From positions 1 to 35,239 of the forward strand of contig JAIVGS010000008.1 in NCBI GenBank assembly GCA_020201435.1: a DNA stretch of 35,239 nucleotides, in the 5' to 3' direction. This stretch comes from Myxococcales bacterium (GTDB lineage: Bacteria > Myxococcota > Myxococcia > Myxococcales > 40CM-4-68-19). This document shows positions 17,481 to 23,814 of this stretch, piece after piece (the first letter of the stretch is position 1; every line of letters starts with the position of its first letter). A program made the position numbers and the translations under genes. The notes beneath the pieces were generated by a model that was not told the origin of the DNA, did no database searches, and saw only the letters and a list, made by a program, of their open reading frames with translations.

Positions 17481-17510
17481 TTGGGCTCGGGGCTCGCGGC
17501 GAGTTATACA
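17481..17510 (+). promoter_or_regulatory. Candidate promoter of moaA giving a leaderless mRNA
   Basis: TTGGGC (17481-17486) and TATACA (17505-17510) stand 18 bases apart in the 49-base gap after menE. The GTG start of moaA follows the -10 by 6 bases, so transcription would begin at or next to the start codon. No Shine-Dalgarno is present before that GTG, in agreement with a leaderless message. The -35 matches consensus in only three positions. Confidence 0.45.
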
Positions 17511-17516
17511 CCCGGC

Positions 17517-18617
17517 GTGGATGCGCTCCGGCTGCCGGTCGTTCCCGCGGGTCCGCGCGCGCTCGACGCGGCGGCGCTCGGTCTGACCGCGCAGGGCGAC
17601 GCGCGAGCGCACGGCCTGTTCGACCGGTACGGCCGCGCCCACACCTACCTGCGCATCTCGATCATCGAGAAGTGCAACCTGCGCTGCCGGTACTGCATGC
17701 CCGCCGAGGGCGTGCCGCTGCTGCCTCGCGAGGACCTGCTCACGTTCGAGGAGATCGAGCGCCTGGCCGCTCTCTTCGTGGGCCTTGGCGTGCGGAAGAT
17801 TCGCGTGACGGGCGGGGAGCCGCTCGTGCGGCGGGACGTCGACGATTTGATCGCTCGCCTGGGCAGGCTCAAGGCGCTCGGGCTGCATCGACTGGCGATG
17901 ACGTCGAACGCGCTCTTGCTCAAGCAGCACATCCCGGCGATGCGGGCGGCGGGGCTCGACGCGGTCAACCTGTCGCTCGACACGCTGCGGCCGGATCGGT
18001 TCAGGGCGATCACGCTGCGTGACGGCTGCGAGGAAACGATCGACGCCATCCGGACCGCGGCGGCGGCCGGGTTCGAGAAGGTCAAGGTCAACGCGGTCGT
18101 GATGGCGGGGGTGAACGACGACGAGCTCGTCGATCTCGCGCGGGCGTTCGCGCGCGATCTGCCGGTCGACGTTCGATATATCGAGTATATGCCGTTCGAA
18201 GGCAATCACTGGGGTGAGGCGCTCAAGATGTTCCCGGCGGCGGCGATTCGGGCGCGGCTCGAGGAGCAACTCGAGCTGATCCCCACCGGCTTCGACGAGA
18301 CCGCCGCGATGTACCGGGTCCCTGGGTTCCTCGGCAGCATCGGCATCATCTCGTCGATGACCGAGCCGTTCTGCGCCACCTGCAGCCGGACGCGCCTGAC
18401 CGCCGACGGGCACTTCCGCTGGTGCCTGCTCGACGAGGGCGAGCTCGACCTGCGGGGCCCGCTCCGCGACGGCGCGACCGACGGCGACCTCGCCGGGCTC
18501 ATCGAGGAAGGCCTGCGCCGCAAGAAGCCGGGCCACGCGCCCGCCGACGAGCTGCTCTCGGTCCAGAAAGCCGCCGGCCCCGGCGGCGCCCGCTCCATGA
18601 TCCGCATCGGCGGGTAA
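17517..18617 (+). CDS. moaA: GTP 3',8-cyclase (MoaA)
   Basis: A 366-residue radical SAM enzyme of molybdenum cofactor synthesis, converting GTP to the cyclic precursor with MoaC. The N-terminal [4Fe-4S] motif CNLRCRYC is near residue 54, VTGGEPLVR near 99, NLSLDT near 151, and the C-terminal second-cluster motif CATCSRTRL with a further Cys in RWCLLDEG is near 290. The protein ends in Gly-Gly, the conserved functional tail of MoaA. The N-terminus has about 28 more residues before the usual DRYGRAHTYLRISI block. The GTG at 17517 is chosen from the promoter-like hexamer 6 bases upstream and because no other in-frame start has better context; a later start cannot be excluded. No other moa genes are in the window. 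A tandem repeat begins at the base after its stop. Confidence 0.9.
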   Translation: MDALRLPVVPAGPRALDAAALGLTAQGDARAHGLFDRYGRAHTYLRISIIEKCNLRCRYCMPAEGVPLLPREDLLTFEEIERLAALFVGLGVRKIRVTGGEPLVRRDVDDLIARLGRLKALGLHRLAMTSNALLLKQHIPAMRAAGLDAVNLSLDTLRPDRFRAITLRDGCEETIDAIRTAAAAGFEKVKVNAVVMAGVNDDELVDLARAFARDLPVDVRYIEYMPFEGNHWGEALKMFPAAAIRARLEEQLELIPTGFDETAAMYRVPGFLGSIGIISSMTEPFCATCSRTRLTADGHFRWCLLDEGELDLRGPLRDGATDGDLAGLIEEGLRRKKPGHAPADELLSVQKAAGPGGARSMIRIGG

Positions 18618-18664
18618 TTGGGGACACTCGTTGGGGACACTCGATTGGGACACTCGTTGGGGAC
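18618..18664 (+). repeat. TTGGGGACACTCG tandem repeat, intergenic copy
   Basis: Starting immediately after the moaA stop codon are units TTGGGGACACTCG (18618-18630), the same plus A (18631-18644), a one-base-shorter unit (18645-18656) and a partial unit (18657-18664). It fills the 52-base gap between the convergent moaA and RNA methyltransferase genes. The same unit occurs, on the opposite strand, inside the neighbouring gene at 19351-19416. Confidence 0.85.
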
Positions 18665-18669
18665 GGCCG

Positions 18670-19761
18670 TCAGTTCTTTCCGACCGGGTCGGAAACGACG
18701 AAATCCACCGGAATTCCGCCATTTTCCGTGCGCAGCAGCCGGTTCCAGCGCAAACCAGCGGCTGACATCGCCGACGAATCAGCGACGATCGCAGCCACCT
18801 TCCACCCCGGACGACGCCGGGCGACGTCACCGAGATCCCGAAAGACGCGGCGGACGTCCGCGGCGATCCGGACGCCATACGGCGGGTTGCAGGCGATCAT
18901 CCCGGGCCCGCCGTCCGGTGGAACTGCCGCGAGCGTTCGCTGGACGAGCTCGATCGCGACGCCCGCTCGGTCCGCATTTTCGCGCGCGGCGGCGACGGCG
19001 CCGGCATCCTGGTCCGAGCCCTCGATTCGACCGGCGTTCGGCGCCGCTCGATCTTGAAAAGGGCGGACATCCCACGCCGGCCATTTCTCGAATGAAAACG
19101 AACGCTTCGCGCCCGGCGCCCGACCCGCGGCGAGGAGCGCCGCTTCGATCGCGATGGTCCCGGAGCCGCAGAGCGGATCGCAGAGCCGCGTCGCCGGGTC
19201 CCACTCAGCCGAGAGCAGCAGCGCCGCCGCGAGCGTCTCGCGCAGCGGCGCCTTCGCTTGCGGACCGCGATAGCCGCGCTGGTGCAGGAGCGGACCCGAC
19301 GAATCGGCGCTCACCGTGCACATGTCGCGCTCGATTCGGGCGATGAAAAGTTGGGTGTCACGATCGAGTGTCCCCAACGAGTGTCCCAATCGAGTGTCCC
19401 CATTGAGTGTCCCCAAACGTGCGTCCAGCGCGGTTTGGAGGCGTTCGGCGACCGCGCGGGAGTGGTAGAGGCGGGACTTGCGGCAGGTGACGCGGAAGGT
19501 GGCCGGAGCGCCGGGACGGATGAATTTCTCCCACGGCAGGGCCGAGGCCTTGCGCACCAGCTCGGGAAAGGCCGTGGCGCGGAACGGCTCGCCGAGGCGG
19601 ACCAGCACGCGCGACGCCGTTCGCAACCACCGGTTGAGGGTCGCGATGTCGCCGGAAGGGACCTCGACGCCGCCGGGCACCGCGGTCGCCGAAAAGCCGA
19701 GCGCCTGGACCTCCCCGAGCAGGACGGCCTCGAGACCCGGCGCGCACACCGCGAAGACCAT
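18670..19761 (-). CDS. THUMP-domain RNA N2-guanosine methyltransferase (RlmL/Trm14-like)
   Basis: A 363-residue protein with an N-terminal ferredoxin-like/THUMP region (about residues 1-115, starting VFAVCAPGLEAVLLGEVQAL) and a C-terminal SAM methyltransferase domain: CDPLCGSGTIAIEAALL near 177 is motif I with the family Cys, GSDQDAGAV is motif II, and NPPY near 280 is the N2-guanine methyltransferase signature. Members modify 23S rRNA or tRNA; the exact target cannot be told. I start at the ATG at 19761; a longer open frame would run into the divergent neighbour. There is no Shine-Dalgarno, but CATAGT (19774-19769 on this strand) lies 7 bases before the start. Odd: residues about 116-137, the linker between the two domains, are an in-frame tandem of GTL/GDT/GHS encoded by a 13-base DNA repeat. 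Confidence 0.86.
   Translation of the reverse strand: MVFAVCAPGLEAVLLGEVQALGFSATAVPGGVEVPSGDIATLNRWLRTASRVLVRLGEPFRATAFPELVRKASALPWEKFIRPGAPATFRVTCRKSRLYHSRAVAERLQTALDARLGTLNGDTRLGHSLGTLDRDTQLFIARIERDMCTVSADSSGPLLHQRGYRGPQAKAPLRETLAAALLLSAEWDPATRLCDPLCGSGTIAIEAALLAAGRAPGAKRSFSFEKWPAWDVRPFQDRAAPNAGRIEGSDQDAGAVAAARENADRAGVAIELVQRTLAAVPPDGGPGMIACNPPYGVRIAADVRRVFRDLGDVARRRPGWKVAAIVADSSAMSAAGLRWNRLLRTENGGIPVDFVVSDPVGKN
19351..19416 (-). repeat. TTGGGGACACTCG tandem repeat, copy inside the RNA methyltransferase
   Basis: On the gene strand there are four good units of 12-14 bases (TTGGGGACACTCAA, TGGGGACACTCGA, TTGGGACACTCG, TTGGGGACACTCGA) and a degenerate fifth (TCGTGACACCCAA). Total 66 bases, 22 codons. 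Because the unit is not a multiple of three, successive units are read in different phases as GTL, GDT, GHS, GTL, RDT. The unit has no stop codon in any of six frames. Confidence 0.85.
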
Positions 19762-19768
19762 GCCGGGC

Positions 19769-19776
19769 ACTATGAT
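19769..19776. promoter_or_regulatory. Overlapping divergent -10 hexamers
   Basis: The 21 bases between the divergent starts (19762-19782) contain TATGAT on the + strand (19771-19776), 6 bases before the ATG at 19783, and CATAGT on the - strand (19774-19769), 7 bases before the ATG at 19761. Both are close to TATAAT, and neither start has a ribosome site, so two leaderless transcripts may arise from one overlapping element. No -35 is evident for either; any such box would lie inside the opposite gene. Confidence 0.4.
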
Positions 19777-19782
19777 GTACCG

Positions 19783-20634
19783 ATGCGGCAGGCGAAAGGC
19801 GAACAGGTCCGGCGCGAGCTGTTGCCCGGGCAGTCCGAAGACCTCCTCAAGGAACTGCACCTGATTGGCCGCGACGGCGCCCTCCACGCGGACAGCCTCC
19901 GCAAGCTGAAGCAGGTGAACCATCTCGTGCAGCTCATCGAGCCGGCGCTCGACGACGTCCTGGGCCGCTATCCGGAGCCGGTCATCGTCGACGCCGGCGC
20001 CGGCAACGCGTACCTCGGCTTCGTCCTCTACGAGCTCTTCCTCAAGGAACGCGGCCGAATATACTCAATAGAATCAAGACCCGACCTCGTCCAGCGCGGC
20101 CAGGAGCGCGCCGGCCGCCTTGGCTTCAGGCGGATGCGCTTCCTCCACGGCGCCATCGGCCAGGCCGAATTACCCGAACGAATCCATCTACTTACCGCCC
20201 TGCATGCGTGCGACACCGCGACCGACGACGCGATCCTGCTGGCGCTGAAGCACAACGCCGACCACATCGCGGCCGTCCCCTGCTGCCAGGCCGAGGTCGC
20301 CGCGCAGCTCAAGGAGATGCCCAAAGCCGCGCCCGCGCCGTGGCCGCAGCTCTGGTCCCATCCGATCCACCGCCGCGAGATCGGCGCGCACCTGACCAAC
20401 GTCGTCCGCGCGCTCGCCCTGCAGAGCCTCGGCTACCAGGTGACGGTGACCGAGTTGACCGGCTGGGAGCACTCGCTCAAGAACGAGCTGATCCTCGCCC
20501 GCCGCGTCCACCGCGAGCACCGGGAAAAACGCAAGGAGCTCGAGCACCTGCTCGAAACCACCGGCATCCGCCCCAAGCTCATCCGCGAGTTGACAGAGGC
20601 CGACCGGCGTGGTCTAGCGTCGCGCGCAAAATGA
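19783..20634 (+). CDS. SAM-dependent methyltransferase, Methyltransf_32-like
   Basis: A 283-residue protein with a Rossmann methyltransferase core. Motif I is VIVDAGAGNAYLGFVLYE near residue 69; IYSIESRPDLVQRG near 95 is the acidic second strand; LHACDTATDDAI near 145 and AAVPCCQAEV near 167 are the signature of the Methyltransf_32 family, which includes proteins thought to modify RNA (GSTCD/Trm13-like). The N-terminus (residues 1-60) is helical and basic. The ATG at 19783 is favoured by the TATGAT hexamer six bases upstream; an ATG at 19772 is in another frame. It sits back to back with a known type of RNA methyltransferase, which hints at an RNA target, but no substrate can be named. The stop overlaps the rfbF start as ATGA, and a promoter for rfbF lies inside its last codons. 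Confidence 0.72.
   Translation: MRQAKGEQVRRELLPGQSEDLLKELHLIGRDGALHADSLRKLKQVNHLVQLIEPALDDVLGRYPEPVIVDAGAGNAYLGFVLYELFLKERGRIYSIESRPDLVQRGQERAGRLGFRRMRFLHGAIGQAELPERIHLLTALHACDTATDDAILLALKHNADHIAAVPCCQAEVAAQLKEMPKAAPAPWPQLWSHPIHRREIGAHLTNVVRALALQSLGYQVTVTELTGWEHSLKNELILARRVHREHREKRKELEHLLETTGIRPKLIRELTEADRRGLASRAK
20590..20618 (+). promoter_or_regulatory. Candidate promoter of the sugar-nucleotide cluster
   Basis: A perfect TTGACA (20590-20595) is followed after exactly 17 bases by TCTAGC (20613-20618), inside the 3' end of the upstream methyltransferase gene. Transcription would start near 20625, giving a leader of about six bases before the rfbF ATG at 20631. It would let the glycan genes be transcribed apart from the methyltransferase gene. 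The -10 matches only half of the consensus. Confidence 0.5.
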
Positions 20635-21413
20635 AAGCAGTCATCCTCTGTGGCGGGCAGGGAACCCGCATCCGCGACGCGAACGAGACGCTGCCCAAAC
20701 CGCTGCTGCCGATCGGGGCCAACCCGATCGTCTGGCACATCATGAAGGGCTACGCGGTTCACGGCGTGAAGGATTTCGTCCTCTGCCTCGGCTACAAGGG
20801 CTGGCTGATCAAGGAGTACTTTCTCAACTACCGCGCCAAGACGACCGACGTCACGGTCTCGCTCGGAACGCATAACGACCCGGTTTTCCACGAGAATCAC
20901 CGCGAGGAAGACTGGAACGTCACGCTCGCCGAGACCGGAGAGGACACCGGCACCGGCGGCCGGGTCGCCGCCATCCGACGCTATGTCGAAGGGGACGGCA
21001 CGTTCATGCTGACCTACGGCGACGGCGTGTGCGACATCGACATCCGCAAGCTGCTCGCGTTCCACAAGGAGCACGGCAAGATCGCCACCGTCACCGCCGT
21101 CCGCCCGCCGGGCCGGTTCGGCGAGATGCGGCTCGACGGCGGCAGGGTCACCGAGTTCAACGAAAAGCCGCAGGCCACCGAGGGCCTGATCAACGGCGGG
21201 TTCTTCGTCTTCGACTCGAAACGCGTCTGGGACTATCTGGGCGGCGACCGCCACGCTCTGCTCGAGCGCGAGCCGCTCCAGCACCTCGCGCGCGACGGAC
21301 AGCTCGTCGGCTACACGCATACCGGCTTCTGGCAGCCGATGGACACCGCCCGCGAGTACAGCATGTTGAACGACCTGTGGAGCAAAGGCCGGGCGCCGTG
21401 GAAGACCTGGTAA
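20631..21413 (+). CDS. rfbF: Glucose-1-phosphate cytidylyltransferase
   Basis: A 260-residue nucleotidyltransferase making CDP-glucose from CTP and glucose 1-phosphate. The N-terminal signature ILCGGQGTRIRDANETLPKP (residues 5-24), WHIMKGYAVHGVKDFVLCLG near 35, the GEDTGTGGRV segment near 103, TYGDGVCDIDI near 125 and GLINGGFFVF near 184 are those of RfbF rather than of the glucose-1-phosphate thymidylyltransferase RmlA. Length is normal for the family. The ATG at 20631 overlaps the stop of the upstream gene (ATGA). It is followed by rfbG and rfbH, the usual order in CDP-3,6-dideoxyhexose loci of O-antigen clusters. Confidence 0.94.
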   Translation: MKAVILCGGQGTRIRDANETLPKPLLPIGANPIVWHIMKGYAVHGVKDFVLCLGYKGWLIKEYFLNYRAKTTDVTVSLGTHNDPVFHENHREEDWNVTLAETGEDTGTGGRVAAIRRYVEGDGTFMLTYGDGVCDIDIRKLLAFHKEHGKIATVTAVRPPGRFGEMRLDGGRVTEFNEKPQATEGLINGGFFVFDSKRVWDYLGGDRHALLEREPLQHLARDGQLVGYTHTGFWQPMDTAREYSMLNDLWSKGRAPWKTW

Positions 21414-22444
21414 CCGCGTACCGCGGCAAACGCGTCCTGCTCACGGGGCATACCGGCTTCAAGGGCGGATGGCTCGCGCTTTGGCTCCGCGAGCTCGGCG
21501 CGAACGTCACCGGTTTCGCGCTGCCGCCCGATACCTCGCCGTCGCTGTTCGAGGCCGCGCACGTCGGCGACGCCGTCCAGCACGTCGAGGGCGATCTGCG
21601 CGAGCTGGAGGCGGTGCGCCGCGCCCTGCGCGCCTGCGAGCCCGATTACGTCTTTCACCTCGCGGCGCAGCCGCTCGTGCGGCGGTCGTACCAGGAGCCC
21701 CTGCTGACGATCGAGACCAACGTGCTCGGCACCGCGCACGTCCTGGAAGCTTTGCGCCTGGAGAAGCGGCCATGCTCAGCCGTCATCGTAACCAGCGATA
21801 AATGCTACGAAAATAGAGAGACTGAGCACGCCTACCGCGAAGAAGACCCGCTCGGCGGCCATGACGTCTACTCGATGTCCAAGGGCTGCGCTGAGCTTGT
21901 GACCGCGTCCTACCGGCGCAGCTTCCTCGACGACCTCGGGATCGCCGTCGCGTCGGCGCGGGCGGGCAACGTGATCGGCGGCGGGGACTGGTGCGCCGAC
22001 CGGCTGGTCCCCGACGCGGTGAAGGCGCTGGCCGATCGCCGTCCGATTCCGGTCCGCAACCCGAAATCGGTCCGCCCCTGGCAGCACGTGCTCGAGCCGC
22101 TGAGCGGTTATCTCGCCCTCGGTGCGCGCATCGAGAACGAGCCCCCTCTACGGACCGCGTTCAACTTCGGCCCCGACAGCGCCGATTCGGTGCAAACGGT
22201 GATCGAGCTGCTCATCGACCGCTGGGGTGAGGGCATGTGGGAGAACCGCCACGACCCACGCGCACCGCACGAAGCGGCGCTCTTGATGCTGTCGACCGGG
22301 AGAGCGCACGCCCGGCTCGGCTGGCGGCCGAGGTGGTCGCTGCAGGAAGCCGTGCGTCGGACGGCCGATTGGTACAAAGGCTACTATAGAGACCGCCGCA
22401 CGACGTGCCTGGAGCAGATTCGAGACTATGCCGCTGTCGCCTGA
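21398..22444 (+). CDS. rfbG: CDP-glucose 4,6-dehydratase
   Basis: A 348-residue extended short-chain dehydrogenase converting CDP-glucose to CDP-4-keto-6-deoxyglucose with bound NAD. Seen: the Rossmann motif [14 protein letters not shown] near residue 15, [13 protein letters not shown] near 78, VTSDKCYEN near 124, and the catalytic YSMSK near 150 (YxxxK). [12 protein letters not shown] near 180 is typical of RfbG. The GTG at 21398 is the only credible start before the Rossmann motif; it overlaps rfbF by 16 bases, with AAAGG nine bases upstream. A run of A/T-rich codons occurs around 21785-21832 over conserved residues, so it is not an insertion. Confidence 0.93.
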   Translation: MEDLVTAYRGKRVLLTGHTGFKGGWLALWLRELGANVTGFALPPDTSPSLFEAAHVGDAVQHVEGDLRELEAVRRALRACEPDYVFHLAAQPLVRRSYQEPLLTIETNVLGTAHVLEALRLEKRPCSAVIVTSDKCYENRETEHAYREEDPLGGHDVYSMSKGCAELVTASYRRSFLDDLGIAVASARAGNVIGGGDWCADRLVPDAVKALADRRPIPVRNPKSVRPWQHVLEPLSGYLALGARIENEPPLRTAFNFGPDSADSVQTVIELLIDRWGEGMWENRHDPRAPHEAALLMLSTGRAHARLGWRPRWSLQEAVRRTADWYKGYYRDRRTTCLEQIRDYAAVA

Positions 22445-23813
22445 AGAGAAACGCCTGAGCGACGAGATCCTCGATCGCGTGCGCCGGCTCGCGCGGCTGC
22501 GGCTGGAAAAAGAGCGCGAGTTCGAAGCGGGCAGGACGCCGGTACGGTACGCCGGCCGCGTCTACGACGAGGAGGAGATGGCGAACCTCGTCGAGAGCTC
22601 GCTCGAGTTCTGGCTCACGGCGGGCCGCTGGCACCGGCAGCTCGAGAAGGAGCTGGCGGAGTGGTACGGCCTGAAGCACGCGCGGCTGGTGAACTCGGGA
22701 AGCAGCGCGAACCTCGTCGCGGTGACGGCGCTGACCAGCCATCTGCTCGGCGACAAGCGGCTCAAGCCCGGTGACGAAGTGATCACCGCGGCGGCGGGCT
22801 TTCCAACGACGGTGGCGCCGATCCTCCAGAACGGGCTGGTGCCCGTCTTCGTCGACGTCACGCTGCCGACGTACAACATCGACGTCAGCCGGCTCGAGCA
22901 GGCGTACGGCCCGCGCACGCGCGCGGTGGTCGTCGCACATACGCTCGGGAACCCGTTCGACCTCGCCGCGGTGGTTGCGTTCTGCAAGAAGCACGACCTC
23001 TGGCTCGTCGAGGACAACTGCGACGCGTCCGGCTCGCGCTACGCCGGCCGCAAGACGGGCACGTTCGGCCATCTGTGCACGCTGAGCTTCTACCCCCCGC
23101 ACCACATGACGATGGGCGAAGGCGGCGCGGTGCTGACCGACGACGACGTCCTCGAAAAAGCGATCTCCAGCATCCGCGACTGGGGCCGCGATTGCTACTG
23201 CCAGCCCGGCGTCGACAATACCTGTGGAAAGCGGTTCGAGTGGCAGCTCGGCGATCTACCGTGCGGGTACGATCACAAGTACACGTACACCCACCTCGGG
23301 TACAACCTGAAGGTCACCGACATGCAGGCCGCGGTCGGCGTCGCGCAGCTCGCGAAGCTCGAGTCGTTCGGCGAGGCGCGCCGCGCGAACTGGCGGTGGT
23401 ATCGCGACGCGCTGGCAGGTCTGTCGGACGAGCTGATCCTGCCCGAGCCGACGCCCGGGTCGGATCCGAGCTGGTTCGGCTTTCTCATGACCGTGCGGCC
23501 GGAATCGCGGCTCAAGCGCGACGAGCTCGTCCGCCATCTCGAGGCCCGCAAGGTCCAGACGCGGATGCTGTTCGCGGGCAACATGGTGCGCCAGCCGGCG
23601 ATCACGCAGCTCGCTGCCGACCGGAAAGCCGCGGCCCTGCCGCCGCCGTATCGGGTGGTGGGCGACCTCGCCAACAGCGATCTGGTGATGAACAACGGCC
23701 TCTGGATCGGCGTGTATCCGGGCCTGACCGAAGCGATGCGCGCCTACGTGGCCGAGGAGCTGATCCGCGCCGTAAAGGGCGCCGCGCGCCTCCCGATCGC
23801 GAAGAGCGGCTGA
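22428..23813 (+). CDS. rfbH: CDP-6-deoxy-4-keto-glucose-3-dehydrase (E1), RfbH
   Basis: A 461-residue PMP-dependent, iron-sulfur dehydrase that removes the C3 hydroxyl of CDP-4-keto-6-deoxyglucose. It belongs to the DegT/DnrJ/EryC1 fold, but the usual PLP Lys is replaced by His in [14 protein letters not shown] near residue 226, the hallmark of E1. Four Cys in the block [15 protein letters not shown] and [12 protein letters not shown] (about 250-285) fit the [2Fe-2S] site. [15 protein letters not shown] near 88 binds the cofactor phosphate. The ATG at 22428 overlaps rfbG by 17 bases. The reaction needs a reductase partner (E3, RfbI/AscD), which is not in the window. Confidence 0.95.
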   Translation: MPLSPEEKRLSDEILDRVRRLARLRLEKEREFEAGRTPVRYAGRVYDEEEMANLVESSLEFWLTAGRWHRQLEKELAEWYGLKHARLVNSGSSANLVAVTALTSHLLGDKRLKPGDEVITAAAGFPTTVAPILQNGLVPVFVDVTLPTYNIDVSRLEQAYGPRTRAVVVAHTLGNPFDLAAVVAFCKKHDLWLVEDNCDASGSRYAGRKTGTFGHLCTLSFYPPHHMTMGEGGAVLTDDDVLEKAISSIRDWGRDCYCQPGVDNTCGKRFEWQLGDLPCGYDHKYTYTHLGYNLKVTDMQAAVGVAQLAKLESFGEARRANWRWYRDALAGLSDELILPEPTPGSDPSWFGFLMTVRPESRLKRDELVRHLEARKVQTRMLFAGNMVRQPAITQLAADRKAAALPPPYRVVGDLANSDLVMNNGLWIGVYPGLTEAMRAYVAEELIRAVKGAARLPIAKSG

Positions 23814-23814
23814 G

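Noticed and set aside
18618-18664. Possible CRISPR array
   Set aside because: Units are 13 bases and directly adjacent, with no spacers of constant length and no cas genes.
19762-19923. N-terminal extension of the RNA methyltransferase to 19923
   Set aside because: It would overlap about 140 bases of the divergent gene, adds no known domain, and the THUMP similarity begins right at the ATG at 19761.
21785-21832. A/T-rich patch in rfbG as another inserted repeat
   Set aside because: It encodes the conserved TSDKCYEN motif region, so it is native sequence with unusual codons.
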